Notes under the pieces: model-generated
What the model was told of the DNA's origin: nothing
Databases searched by the model: none
The model's input: the letters and a program-made list of their open reading frames with translations, nothing else
Position numbers and translations under genes: made by a program
In this document: piece after piece, positions 42,480 to 54,739 of the stretch
Numbering within the stretch: position 1 is the stretch's first letter
Layout: each line of letters starts with the position of its first letter
Assembly (NCBI GenBank): GCA_051530055.1
Contig: CM121341.1
Span: forward strand, 13,640,001-13,704,000
Length of the DNA stretch: 64,000 bases
Source: Neoechinorhynchus agilis
Lineage: Eukaryota; Acanthocephala
Direction of reading: 5' to 3'

Positions 42480-43615
42480 CAGGAACAGGGCAGTGAGTGG
42501 TAGGCTACGTTTCGAAGTGGCGTTCTTTCGCCATTTTATACGAAACGGCGACAGAGGATAATCAGATACCTTTTAAGGGTGGTTCAATATTTTCCACTTA
42601 AGATACCAGTAACCCGTTTAGGATTGACTTTCGTCTTACAGAAGTTCATAACGATCATTGTAAATTGATCTTTCTTTAGAATAAACGTTATCTACCAACT
42701 AGCTCAAAGGTGATCTTAAAATCATGTTTTATTGAACAAAAACTCCACTGAAACCTTTCCGGAAAATGGTAATGCGATAGTCTTGTGGTCAAGGACTCGG
42801 TGGAACTATCGCAGAGGCACTACTTATATCCCGGGCGGTTGAAAGGGGAAGGGATGATATTTCCACAAACAATGCGAATGAGAGGTCTGGACATCAGCTA
42901 GACAAAGACTCAGAACTGCCGCGCACTCTCGAAAATAAAGTTTTTCTTTGTTATTACAATAGCCCGCTCAAGTGTCCATTTTCGAAAACAAAACGTGATC
43001 AATCAGGAGGCTTGGAAATAGAGTAGTATTTCACAAGACTCCGTTTTTAGCTTATAAACATATGGTGAGCTGTTTTTGAAGTTTCTCTTTAATTTTTTTA
43101 GACTAATTTGTGGCCAATCAATTGCTCAATGTGTCTAAGTAGAAGTCTATAAGAAAATGAATTTATGGATCATTAGAATTTCTAAGAAAGCAGGAAGCTT
43201 AATCTGCACTGACGAGACTCGGATTTAATTACGACCTTTAGGATGGCGTCTTTCAGTACTGAAGAAAGTGAAAAATGCTCAACGAAAAGTGTTTTAAAGG
43301 TAAGAACTTCAGTCACGTGAAGAAGATATTTGACACACCTCAGTTTTGAGGAAAACCTGAAGAAATTCGGCCACTTAAATGGTGATTCAAATGACATATT
43401 TTAAAGTAAGTTCAATTGAAAATGCCGAGGCTTGTGGATACTTTTCACTTATGTAGGTAAGAGTGAATCTATAGACAAAAATGTGATATTTCAATTATAT
43501 GGTCCAACTACACGGACTTGGATCGCAATTATTACTTTCTCTTTGGCATCGAGACAATCAGATCGTTCGGTACCTGGTTAAACAATTGTTAAAGAGGAAA
43601 AAGACGAATCACTGG
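42480..43615. other. Intergenic, nothing recognised
   Basis: No gene, RNA or repeat seen upstream of cofilin. Confidence 0.35.
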
Positions 43616-43744
43616 CGATCAGAGGGCAGGAGCATTCCTCCTACAAAACATAAGTCTACCCCTTCACCAAGGAACGCTGCATCGGTCCCTTCAACCATTG
43701 AGCCAGGACGGCAGCTGAGTGATCCGGAGCGGTGGCGTGGATGT
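43616..43744 (+). repeat. SINE-like dispersed repeat, copy 2
   Basis: Closely matches 28,493-28,622 from GATCAGAGGGCAGGAGC to GATCCGGAGCGGTGG. The open frame across it is not taken as a gene. Confidence 0.65.
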
Positions 43745-44459
43745 TTATAAACTCTTCTGGACAAAAAATAAAGAATTACCCCTCGTGACTCTCCATTCTA
43801 TGATCTGACTAAAAAGAGTAATTAATTCCGCAAAATTCTGTTTCCACGAGCGGCTCGATATTCTCTAAATGTACCTTAGTAAAAGTAACGGGAAGGAGAG
43901 CAAGTGCTCAGTGAAAGGAACTCTACCGAAAAGGATGATATTAGCTTTAGTAGTAAGCTATAACCTGTATGCTGGAGAAATAGAATCCTCACCGTGCTTC
44001 TCTGCTAGGGATGGTAGGAGATAATGACGAATCAGAGGTGTAGTGTTGGTGTATGCAAAGAGAAATCGAGACACTCATGCGCTGTTAGAGACTGTCTGAA
44101 ACGTTGACGGGATTTTGGATGTACCTCCTCTGAGACAGCGCAATACAATACGAAAAAGTTAAGGATGATTCTGTTTACCTAGTAGCAGGACGGCTATACC
44201 TGTGACCAGAGGATAATATGAAATAGGGGTTTGGGATCTAAAGCTCTATTGCTCTGGTAGTTATTGGAGAATTTGGCGGATATCGAAAAACGTATGATGT
44301 GTATTTAGCTCGATTAGAAAGATATTGTCATGACTTTTGGACAAAAGATCGGCCTTCTCCATTTAACACGATCTTTAAAAAGTCAAAATTATCATATTCC
44401 CATGGCAACCGTCTTTTCGAGTTCAATCGCGACAATTTATTTTCAGGAACAGCGTAACG

Positions 44460-45107
44460 ATGGATAAAGATAATAGTAAAGAAAGTATTCATCGGACTAA
44501 TCACGAGCAACAGGCTGGTTCAGCCGCATCCCTTGTAGCCTCTCGGGGGCCGCAAATAATTGGATTTGTAAAACTAAGTGATTTTACTGATGTTCAAAAA
44601 GCTCACGAAGTTACTCAATATCCATTGAACTTTCTCAAGAGTTTATATACACGCTTCTTGAACAATTTTCCAAGAGGGGAAATTAACCGACGAGAGCTAA
44701 AAATTATACTTACTGATCTCTCTTTCGGTTTACGTAAGTCATCTCCATTTTCTTTAGAACTAATCACAGCTCTTAATTTAGTTTTATTAAAAGATCGCGC
44801 CGATGATTTTGTCGATTATTTGTTTAGACGATTTAAATCCGATAAAGACATATTACGATTCGACGAACTGATGATCCTCTTGTTTTCTTTATTTGACAAT
44901 CACTTACATGATAGATTGAATTTGATATCGTTGGCTCTTAGCAATGACAGGAACGTTGTAAAAATCTCTGATATTCACTTTATAAGTCGAATCGTTGGTA
45001 AAACGCGTTCTATTGACTTTACCGAAGAACGTTTTACAACATTGGGCGATTCCATTAAAGTGGACGATGTGATTGATATTTTTTGTCTTCATCGTAATGC
45101 AGAATAA
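44460..45107 (+). CDS. Degenerate neuronal-calcium-sensor/KChIP-like EF-hand protein
   Basis: Single-exon protein of 215 residues. The layout follows the NCS/KChIP family: FLKSLYTRFLNNFPRGEINRR matches the first, naturally non-binding EF-hand, and ADDFVDYLFRRF then LRFDELMILLFSLF match the second (THYLFNAFD-like helix and exit helix). The Ca2+-binding loops have lost the acidic pattern (for example RRFKSDKDILRFDE; the third and fourth loops are unrecognisable), so it probably does not bind calcium. No N-terminal myristoylation site (MDKDNS). The ATG follows a TTTTCAG acceptor-like motif by 13 nt. Identity is moderately sure; function is unknown. Confidence 0.65.
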   Translation: MDKDNSKESIHRTNHEQQAGSAASLVASRGPQIIGFVKLSDFTDVQKAHEVTQYPLNFLKSLYTRFLNNFPRGEINRRELKIILTDLSFGLRKSSPFSLELITALNLVLLKDRADDFVDYLFRRFKSDKDILRFDELMILLFSLFDNHLHDRLNLISLALSNDRNVVKISDIHFISRIVGKTRSIDFTEERFTTLGDSIKVDDVIDIFCLHRNAE

Positions 45108-45108
45108 A
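45103..45108 (+). terminator. Polyadenylation signal overlapping the stop codon
   Basis: AATAAA spans the TAA stop of the EF-hand-like gene (45,105-45,107). If used, the 3' UTR would be only some 15-25 nt. Confidence 0.35.
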
Positions 45109-45534
45109 GTCTCTTTCTCTCTGTTGTTTAGTTTGCGAATGAATCCGAAATCATTCGCAAATCTTGCCGCTTATCGCGAGCCTACTGCGTTTTTGTTAAT
45201 TTACAATACACATTAAAATAATGTCGAATTGCTTCTGATCGTTTCGGTGAAACCACTTTAACCCTTCTTCAAACATACAAGACTAGCTCGAAATCTAACC
45301 GCTGCCGTCAATTTTTAGTATTTTCCATGCTGATATTTTTTAAAGTACACTTCATGAACTGAACGATTGATACGTTGACCTTTCCCGGCGCTTTCTTATG
45401 CGACGAGAATATTAGCTTGCTTCATTCGCGCTTTTGTGTTTTATGCTTATCGCATATTAAAAGTGCTGATATTCACAGCTCGAAATGTGCGAGTTAATCA
45501 CTATTTATGATTGTTATAAATTTGATTCCCCGAT

Positions 45535-45625
45535 CTGACCAGCACAACTCACCTGCCGTCCTGTTGTAACGGTCGAAAATACGGATGCAGCGTTCCCTCG
45601 TTGTACAGCCAGACTTATGTTATGT
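45535..45625 (-). repeat. SINE-like dispersed repeat, copy 3 (partial)
   Basis: The reverse complement matches the middle of 28,493-28,622 (AAGTCTGGCTGT ... GAGGGAACGCTGCATCC ... CGACCGTTACA). Confidence 0.6.
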
Positions 45626-45629
45626 TCAA

Positions 45630-46970
45630 TCTCTTGGACAATTGCTTGACCGGGTCATACGCCGCGATATCAAACGGCCCGAGTGTCTCGACGCCAAAAG
45701 GAACGAAGTAATGATTCCGACTCAGGTCCCTGCATTTTGCCTTTTTGCGTTCCTCAGCGGCGGTGGCTACTTCCCATGGTTTAACGGCGGCGAGTTTTAT
45801 GTTGCTGGCTGCGAGCGTGGCGTCCCAGCGAAAGCATTTTCCTTCTCGCCACGGGAATACTGTGACACCGTCCGGTCTACGGCCATCGAGTCGGCAAAGA
45901 TTTCTCGGTTCTAGAACGTTTAGTTTTAAATTGAAATGCACAACTCTATTTGGTTAACGGCACTGAGCCTCTTTAATGTATTACGATAAAGAATTTTAAT
46001 TTTAACACGTAAACATCGGATTTTTTTTATTAGGAATAGATCTAATCTATGTTGAAGCAAGAAAAACTGAAAATTGCCAAAAAGACGTAATTTTAGAAAT
46101 CAAAGCAACATACGTTTCCTCGGCAATCTACCAATTAGCCCGTCTAAATTTCTTATGCCAAGCCGAAACAAGCTCGAGATTTACGACATCCTTATTTAGG
46201 CAAAAGTTGTTAAAATTACTTGTTCAGGTACAAAGAAGTATTCAATGCGTGTTAAAAAGTCAAACGAGCGACTGAAACCACTTGATTTGTTAGCTAACTG
46301 TAAGTCTTATATATAAATGAGAATAACATCACAAAATCCAAACGATGTTTCTTTTCACAGTGTCGATAAATCTTTTTTTCGTAATGATTGTTTCTCATGA
46401 AACGTAAAAATTGTTAAGTAATATGCATACTTTTAAAAATATTGATTTAGTTAAGACAAAATATCTCGCTAGCAGTACAACGGGGCAATGCTGCCAGCAT
46501 GATGGCGACGGTCGAGGAAGGACAAAAGCTGGAATTCGGCGGGAGGTGGTGAGTGTGTTAATTGTCGAGAGATGAAGATTGATTGAATACATTTATCATT
46601 TTAGAAGTTTATTGATATAGGAAAATAAAGATGCGCATGAAATCTAGGAAACTTGCAATGCCACAAGTTTGGTCTCGGTGAATTTTTCGGAGCAATGATT
46701 TGAGAAGATCCAGTTTTATTTACCTAGCGCGATTGCGGCAAGAAATGCGTATTGCAACGTTCAATGGTAATCTGAATACTAAAGTGGAATGGTTGATGTC
46801 TCTAGTTTCACGTGAATAACATTGAGCATACCACAATCTCAAACATATGCGATCAAATTAGCACATTTGATTTTCAAAAAATTTACAAACCCTTTCGTTT
46901 TTTGTGTTTTGGAAAAAGCTCCAACGTTCAGTGCAACCAGATCTGGTTCACTTTAGTCTTTTTGTTGAAC
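45630..46970. other. Intergenic, 3' flank of ROR
   Basis: No gene recognised. A TTTATT (AATAAA on the minus strand) near 46,717 is a possible ROR polyadenylation site. Confidence 0.3.
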
Positions 46971-46971
46971 A

Positions 46972-49900
46972 CTAAACTTTGAAATGCAGAACAGCATTCG
47001 CAGCGGTATTTTTAGTGTCCGAGAAAGGTGACACCTCCTCAGTGGGCGTCGTCTCACTATGCAGTCGTGCACCCTTTAGAGCTGCGAGTATCTCAGCGAA
47101 CGTTGGCCTGTCGCAAGGTGATTCATACCAGCATTCAAACATCAACGCCCGAATGTGCGGGGACTGTGTGGCTGGAGCTTTAAGAAGGTTACGATCTCGA
47201 AGCCGTTCAATCACTTCGGGGTTTGTATGTCCATCATAAGGCCTTTCTCCGCGTGAGTAAAGTTCCCAAATTAGAACACCAAAGCTCCATACGTCCGATT
47301 GAGTAGTCGATATTCCACTGACCACAGCTTCAGGTGCCATCCACCGAATAGGGAGTAGTTGAAGACTTGGGGAAGCCGACGCGGAGCTCATTGGAGCCGA
47401 TATCCGATAATAATCACGCATATATTGACTTCGGCATCTGCCAATATCAAATGAAAGCTTAGCTGACTGTCGAGACTCGTCTACTAAGACATTTCTGGCT
47501 GCAATGTCTTTATGAACCATTTGCCGACCACTTAAGTACGTCATGGCTGAGGCGACCTGAATGAGCAATGGAAATAGTTCAACAGTAGTTGAATCTCCGT
47601 CGGAGATGAGCTCATTGAGGTCAAATGGTAGATGATCGAACAATGTTGCAGGAGGATCCGAGCAGAATCCGAGTAGGTTGCACAGATGTGGATGTCTCAC
47701 TGGACTGGAGGTGAGAGCACCGGAATCCGCTAAGAATTGGTCTAAGCGATTCGAGTCTTTTAAGGTCTTTATAAGACATCGCTGCGATTTAGACGGAGTA
47801 GGCATTATCTCACCGATAAAACAAGGTCCGTATCGACCTTGACCAAGTTCAAATAAAAATCGAATGTGATGATACGGAATTTCCTTGCACCCATTTGACC
47901 CCAAGTCGTCTGCATTTGGTGGATGTGACAGGCTATTTCCGACAGATTGTAATGGACTATTACAGTTGTCAGTCATTGGATGCCGCGACCTGCGATTAGC
48001 AAGACAGCTTGAAATAGTCGGACGAATAACGGCCGAAGCTATAACAGGTGGACTAGGTCTTGCTAACATCCTGTCCGGAAACACCATTGGGTCCCGTAGA
48101 TACGAAGGACCAGTTGAACCCATCGACGTCCCTTGACTTGGATACCGTCTATTTTCAAGTAGTTCCGAGCACTCATCAGGAGGATGATTAGATAGAAAAG
48201 TTGTTCCGAATGAAGTTTGACGTTTTGTTGATCCAACCAAACTACGTTTTGAATTGTTTGATTTTTTCTTCTGAACGGGATTTCGCCATTTTTTGCAACA
48301 TAGAAGATACATAAATAAAAGAAGAAGTGCGAGTCCAGCCGGTACCATTATGCTCGGTAATATAACCATCCACAGTTCCGAGCGAATACCAGCGATAGAT
48401 GATCCCGCTCCCGTTCCCGAAACAGCCGAACATTTTGGAATAGTGCAAGGTTCAGCGATAGGGTTTCGTTCTCCAAATCCAGAATCGACAAAACACCAGG
48501 GTTTCCGTTCATCCAATCCATCTCGGGGGTGATGTCCGTAAGAGAAAGGAAACGAATGTATCGGGTTCCTGCAATACTGATGGTTACCTAATTCTGGATG
48601 AAATATGTAAGACAAATGAGCTACTTCTGGCTTATTTGAAGACACCACTGAGTTCCAAGGCAGACATGGTCGTCCACTTTGACTCTGACTAATAACACCC
48701 AAGTACTCTGTAGTCGAATTGTAGCAATGATGATTGATCTTAGGGCCTAAATGTCGTAACTCGCTCAAGCTGAGACAATCAGCATGGCTGCTGCTAGGTG
48801 GAAGTTCAGTACAAGTAGGTATTTTCATTCGTTTAAATGGATTAGAAAGTAAAGAAGATGGAGGTGAAGGTAACTTTGCCCGAGATGACTTTGAATTTTT
48901 ATACCAGTTATCGACCTTAAGTCACCCAGACCGATCGCTGATGTACATGCGTCTTTTTCAATATATAAGCAGTCTGAAAGGCACAGTTGACGTACTCTTG
49001 GCCTTTTTAACAGAGGCACAGGATGGACACTTTCATCACAAAGTGGAAATGCGTTGATACAAGCGAGAAACATCGTGGCTTCTTTACAGGGATCTCGAGC
49101 GGCCAACATTGACCCCGTAGGGTTGAATGAAATTGCCGTCGACGATTGGCGGTGATCAAAGTCTGATCCAGCACTCGCGAGAAGGCGTTCAGTATTCTCC
49201 TGCTGAGTGGCGCTGGTCACATAGATCATCCTACTGCCAATTAAGTGCCGGCAGATCCTTCCACGATATGGCTCACAAAAGGCGTTAGAATCTGTATCAT
49301 CGGCGAAATAGACTTTATTGGCGAGATCCGGTTTTTCAAGAGTATCATCATCACCACTGTTATTTGAAAAGATGATGAATGGGATCGCTAGATTTTAGAA
49401 GAAAACACTGACCTATCGATAATTGTATCCTGATATGGCAGATCACCTAAATCAGAACGCTGAGAAAAGTCATAGTCTTCAGAGTGGTCACCCGAGTCGT
49501 ATTCATTAAAATCTTCGGACTCATCGCCATAAATATTTTCTTCGTCGACAATTTCAGTCGAGTTTGACAACTTGGACAAGGCAGTGTTCAAAGATTTCAT
49601 TCGTTTCAGATTGCGCTCGTATCTATGCGTTTGGTGTTGGTGGTTGTCGAAGGTCAGCAGGCGTGTAAAATCGTTAATGGCACCACGCGGCGACCGCAAG
49701 AGAGATATTGTGCCGATTAGCGTGTTTGGAATTGAAGGATGGCGCCGAGATTTAATGGATGTATTATGTCAGGAGGAGTATAGGCAGAAATGTTGTTCTC
49801 TCTGTAGTCCCTGAAAACATCTTCCTCCACCTGACGGGTTTTGTCGAACACGAACGCGGGGATATGCGTGATGGGTTGCAGATGTGTCGGTTCCAGCCTA

Positions 49901-50583
49901 GAAAACAGGATCCGGTATTTATTTTTCTTAAGGGGCACCGATTGGTTCAAGGTATTCGGAATGGCTACAAAACCCCGGACACCGTTGGCGCGTACTTTTT
50001 GAGTATGTGTGTTCTGAATGTTTATTTGACCTGTTTCTCGTTTGGAAGGCATACAAAGAACGACAAAGGAAGTGCCGTTCTTATCACGTGCAGTGTGTGC
50101 CCGAATCCCTTCCTCCACTTCAGTTCGTCTGTGTATGCGAGAACGAGATGAATAAAACTGACAAATTGGAGCGCCGCACCAAGTTGACTCTATGTCGTTA
50201 TTAATATTTGGCTAGTCAGTTGTCCCGGGTGACCACTGCGTCTCCCATACTTACCTAAATTCACTTTTACAATTGAGCTGGCCGCCTCTTGAATCAGTCC
50301 GTTGTTGCAGTCCACTTCACACCGGTAGGAAGCCGAATCCAGGACGTCCGGTTGAAAGATATTAAGTCGTGAGTAAATAGTATTTGGTTGGTTGGAGTAG
50401 TTGGCGTGGATTGTGTATTTCAAAGAATGACGAATCGGAACTGAGTTGGCAAACCATCGAATCGTGCATTTGAGTGTGGGATTTAAGGAATCCGGTTTGA
50501 GATGGCAGGTGAGTTTGAGTACAAATCCTGTTTTCTCAACGATAGTAACGTTTTTCGGTCTTTCAATCCAAATGAATTTCGCC
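46972..50583 (-). CDS. ROR: ROR-family receptor tyrosine kinase (Ig, Frizzled, kringle, kinase)
   Basis: Wnt5-type receptor at the plasma membrane. Minus-strand order: Ig domain (50,583-50,255; FVLKLTCHL ... IRWFAN ... SASYRCEV), acidic linker, Frizzled domain (FCEPYRGRICRHLIG ... CINAFPLCDE ... LCLSDC), kringle (HCYNSTTEYLG ... CRPC-type to PWCFVD), membrane segment (SIMVPAGLALLLLFMYLLCC), then kinase. The kinase keeps the Gly loop (GQGRYG) and Lys (CLIKTLKD), and has the ROR-typical HKD (VHKDIAARN), DIG in place of DFG (ROR has DLG) and RWMAPEA. The helix-C Glu is replaced, so it may be a pseudokinase, as human RORs are often held to be. Clear introns: 50,254-49,965 (290 nt, GTAAGT-TAG) and 49,446-49,388 (59 nt). 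Frame changes near 49,720-49,820 and near 48,880-48,932 are unresolved. The signal-peptide exon was not found. Confidence 0.9.
48880..48932 (-). other. Candidate short nonconventional intron in ROR
   Basis: The Frizzled frame (KDACTSAI) must change frame before SNPFKRMKIPTC. No GT-AG pair here has the needed length (2 mod 3) while keeping the conserved Cys. Removing 53 nt starting GGTCTGGGTGACTT and ending AAGTCATCTCGG restores the frame, and these ends can pair over 12 of 14 positions with some G-U pairs. A sequencing indel would explain the same thing. Confidence 0.3.
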
Positions 50584-50589
50584 CTTTTT

Positions 50590-53100
50590 AGAAGGAATGA
50601 AGTGTAATCTTTTTCTATAACTCAAATTGTCCTTACATTTTTTGACTTTTGGCAAGGTTATTCCATGGGCATTGATTGGTAGGTTTGTCTGGGAACGAGG
50701 AGGGGGCGTATGTAGAGCAAATGTATAAACATTGGAGGTGCGTGCGTTAGGACATCGAGAGGTGCTCCTTTGGAGAGAAAAGTAGGATTTTCTAGAGATG
50801 ATGTGTTTTGCGTCTTCTTTCAAAAGTCTAGAGTCATGCCACTGTCATTCAAAGGTCTTCTTAGTATTATCTCCTTTTTGTGATGATGACAAGGCTGTCA
50901 GGGTATTTGTGCCAAATCCAGATTTGTTCAATCCATCGAGCGGATGTTCTTGTAAAGGCATATGACAATGAAAGTAAAAATGCGAACTCCTGTACTTTGA
51001 GGAAAATGCTCTAATGTTAGCTAACATGTATTATGTTTAGTCTCTTTACACATAAGAGGCGAGGATGGAACAGTTTTTCATATCAGAAGAGGCTTCAGGT
51101 CATGCCATTTGTGCCCGCATGAGATACAATCAGTAATTTTGCTCGGACAGTGGAGCTGACAGGATCTGCCATGGGGCGGGAGATTTATTAAAGAGCCAAA
51201 ACCGACCACGAGAAGTATGCTCTGACATGGATTCATTTGAAGGGAAAAAGTGCCACGCCGTCAGATCATCTTTCATCGTATGTCAACAAAGATTGTTCGG
51301 TTCCCCTCTAGTGCTTTAATAGAGAATAGTATTCGCCTAGTACGGCTATACCCTTTTCCAAATAGAAAATATCAGTTAAACAATACCTTATCGAAATGTG
51401 TAAACCTATCTAGTTTCTCGACATACCTACTAATCAGTGTTGATTCTGAAGAAACCACCAGAAAAGGAATATTAAGTACTCAGTGGAAACATTTTATAGA
51501 AGGCTTTACCTTTGGATAGCATAATATGGCCTAACAGCCTTACCAGCCGATAAGCGCTACGTTATGCGGAGGAAATGCGCTTTCTGGAAGTGCGGAATGT
51601 TCAGGATTAGGCTAAAAATATCACTTATTAATGCGGTTTCTCGTCCTGGGAATTCAACTAATTTTTAGTACCCTTATTTACGTTCCTCCTAGTTCACGGA
51701 GCTCACGAAAGGAGTGATGACTGTTGCTTTCAAAAACAAAAAGGATACCCATGCGGTTCCGTGTCATTAATAAATGAATATTCTGGCCTCGCAGGATGCC
51801 TGCAACATGGGGACGGTTATAATATTTAATGCCGAGTTGAACTTTCCATGACGGAGGACAGTGGCCTACGTGGTCGAAAACAATAGATTTTGGTGTACTG
51901 ATTAATCTAGTTGTCAAGGATTTAGTAGCCGTTTCTATTGGCTTAGCATGAAAAAATAAAAATCCATGGTGTCCTTATGATTTATGTGCCCTTAAGGATG
52001 ATAATGCCACGATTTAAAAAAGACTTCTATTGAGCACCTCTTAAGCTTTATTGAAAATACCTTCTCGATGAATCGGTTAAGCGGAAATGACAACGTTAAT
52101 TTGCACTTATGGAGACATGAAAATGCCACTTTGTTTCCAAATATGAAGCTTGTTTGGTTAAAACTAATTTCTTACGAAATATCCGGTTTTATAATCTTTT
52201 TATAAAGGTAAAGTTAATTTATAAGAAACATCCATCTCCCCACCAATTCAATTGGGTTTTGATTAAATTAAAGAAATTCGAGAAGTAATTGACATTCTCA
52301 CCCTAAGCAAGAAAAATCGTTATACATTTAAAAATTTAATCTTCCCTCAACGGAAATGGCTTAAAAAAATTCTAAAAAAATCATACCCTCTAACACCAAA
52401 CCAGAATAGATACTTCCTTATATTTGTGATCGGTTGAATGGAAGCAGACGGCATTTACTGTCCATCTAAAAATACAAAAGATTTCCCCGTTACATTAAAG
52501 GTTGCGTATAAACGTTATCATTATCATTTGAGATTACGCGACCCATCATTGTAATTCAAAGAATTCGAAAAAAGGAATTTCGTCATTGGAAAGACAACTT
52601 TTCCGCACTACATGTTTCTACTAAGCACAAATGCTTTCTGTCTTCATTGCCTCCGGGTAGAGACTGTGCTCGAGCCGGGTGAATTTTCCGCAGGTATTAA
52701 TATCAATCCATATCAGTCTTCGCATTCATAGTGGTGCACGCACCAGATTACGATTCCTTCTCTTTTTCTGAAAGCTTTTCCTTTCGTGTAAGTTACTACC
52801 ACATCAAGAAAATAATCTCAGTCCAGATGCCAGATTAATCACTTGTTCGCCGTACTCATAGTGGATCCGTTGGCACCGATTGAAGAAATGCGTCTGCGGG
52901 ATGCGTGCTCTAGTGGGTTTATACCCACCCACCCCCGTCGCCGCTAGCACCACAATTCGCTCTCATTTATACATTCGAATACGCGACTGAACGACACTGT
53001 CAGTCATTCCGAGAATGTTTTAATATTCCATTCTCATTAGTCTTTTTCAAAAGCACTAATGCGTACTCAACTTTTCAGAATTTATTAAAAACCTGAAATA
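50590..53100. other. ROR upstream region, nothing recognised
   Basis: The first ROR exon(s) with the signal peptide should lie here, but I could not identify them. No repeats recognised. Confidence 0.3.
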
Positions 53101-53469
53101 TCAGTACATCGCCTCGCTAACTTCATTATCATACACATCATCCGTCGGCTCTGGCTTAGTTGCGGTTACATTATTGGTGGCGTTTATCATGGGTGTTGAT
53201 CTAATTTCACTGTGCTGATCTTCTCTTAGATTCAAATTTGGTTGGAGATTTGTGGAAAGTGGAGATCGCTTTTGGAATCGAAAGTCCAATTCATCGGCTG
53301 CTTGTCTTTCAAAATCAGGGTGGTCGAGGGTATACGAACCACGATGGCTGCTAATTTTATCCATCATTTTCCCCATTTCTAGTTGAGAAAGGTCGAGTAG
53401 TGCTTTACAAAGACCGAGTTCACCTGAGTAGCGTGTCTTTTTTAGCCCGAGAACTCTCGGCAAACGTGT
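53101..53469 (-). CDS. Terminal exon of an unidentified protein
   Basis: About 122 codons ending in a stop, opening after a 3' splice-site-like ATGTAG (53,472-53,470) with TRLPRVLGLKK. Composition is ordinary soluble protein: a helical stretch (LGLCKALLDLSQLEMGKMMD), a charged region, then a Asn/Thr/Pro-rich tail ending NEVSEAMY. No family recognised. Just upstream, MNSPFLNAQLQ is separated from it by a 24-nt GT...AG segment (GTCCAT to ATGTAG) that would keep the frame; 24 nt is too short for most spliceosomes, so the true upstream exon may be further right. Confidence 0.4.
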   Translation of the reverse strand, partial: TRLPRVLGLKKTRYSGELGLCKALLDLSQLEMGKMMDKISSHRGSYTLDHPDFERQAADELDFRFQKRSPLSTNLQPNLNLREDQHSEIRSTPMINATNNVTATKPEPTDDVYDNEVSEAMY

Positions 53470-53472
53470 CTA

Positions 53473-54570
53473 CATTGTGTTTTGCTAATGGACCTGCAGC
53501 TGCGCATTCAAGAAAGGTGAATTCATGTAACGAAAGTTGAATTTTGACGTCTTTGGAAGACGAAAAAAGGAGTTTCCGTGAATGCTAATAACTTACTGAA
53601 TCATTTATTGTCTATTCTAATGCTAGTAATTAAATGACCTATTCTCATTTTCATGACATTAAATGCGTCTGAAGACACTAATAGGTATTCTCTCAACATG
53701 GCACGCTACAATAACAAATGGATACAAAAAAGAGTTAAAAGCGTTCTGATCGAAGAAAATATATTAAAATTCAATCAGGAAACTGATGGATTAAGTTTCC
53801 TGAAAAATATTTCTTGGCATGGACTTTAGTTGAGATCCTGATCATTGCCTTCTTGTTTTAGGAGCAATCAACGAACCGTGAAATGATCCCTGCGTGGCCA
53901 ATCAAAATGCTATAGTATGACAACGTTTCTGAAACATAGACTAATGATTTTGATTTAAAAGAAAATTATTCGGATCTTATATTAATCTAAAAAGATATTT
54001 CATTGGTATATATGCCTACATAATATTTTTAAAAGCGGGAAAAAATTCGGCACTTTTGTATTATATGGACAACTCGGTAGCTTTCTGCAGCTCAGCTGTG
54101 CTGTAGCCCCTCCAAAAATCAGAAAGAAAATAAGGTGTGGTCGATATAATACCTAAGTACCAAAAATTCCTCAGGCTTTTATCTGAGAATTAAGAAGGAT
54201 TTTCCGATTGCTCTTAAAGAATAGTCTAAGAATACATTGAGTATTAAAAAATGTTTCTAACTTCTGTCAATTGCACCCTTGGCCAGAGTCGCATTCTATT
54301 TTTTCCATTCAAGAACTTCATACTAACACAGATCTTCACACTTCCCTCAAATATTACCCCGTCTTTAAGGTTAGACGATTCTAATAAGTTCTTAAAACGC
54401 AGAGCTACTGCTATTTTACTGAATTTCCTGATCTCCAACGGATTCTGCAGCATCTCATAGTTTGTGCATCGAGGTGGCTTAAAAGGTACCCATAGACATA
54501 ATCGTGAACGATCTTGATAAATCCCAACGAAAATCTTTTTAAATGCGATGACTAGAATTTGGAATTGCAT
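53473..54570. other. Intergenic, nothing convincing
   Basis: A 108-codon minus-strand frame at 54,244-54,570 has protein-like composition but no recognised domain and no start context. I do not call it. Confidence 0.3.
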
Positions 54571-54574
54571 TCAC

Positions 54575-54735
54575 ACCCAATGAACTTGAGGAAAGACCCA
54601 ACCTGACAAACTCTCCTACATAAATAACCACCAACTTACCCGTAACCCCAAAAATAAACAATCACATTCAGGGAACCTATCATTTGGTTTGATTGTTCAT
54701 GAGAACCCAGAAGTACATGTGGATCCGCTGCTATT
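54575..54735 (+). mobile_element. LINE 3'-end fragment
   Basis: Matches 22,760-22,930 (GAAAGACCC, CAAACTCTCCTACA, ATAAACA.TCACA.TCA) and 62,120-62,190 (GATTGTTCATGAGAACCCAG). A short dead tail of the LINE family. Confidence 0.55.
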
Positions 54736-54739
54736 ATTG

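Noticed and set aside
43499-43750. 83-codon open frame
   Set aside because: It is read through the SINE-like repeat.
49388-49412. A 25-nt GT-AG mini-intron in ROR (GTCAGTG to ATCTAG)
   Set aside because: Its phases do not match; a 59-nt GT-AG intron using the same acceptor (49,446-49,388) keeps the frame.
54244-54570. 108-codon minus-strand frame with protein-like composition
   Set aside because: No recognisable domain, start context or neighbour exon; not enough to call a gene.
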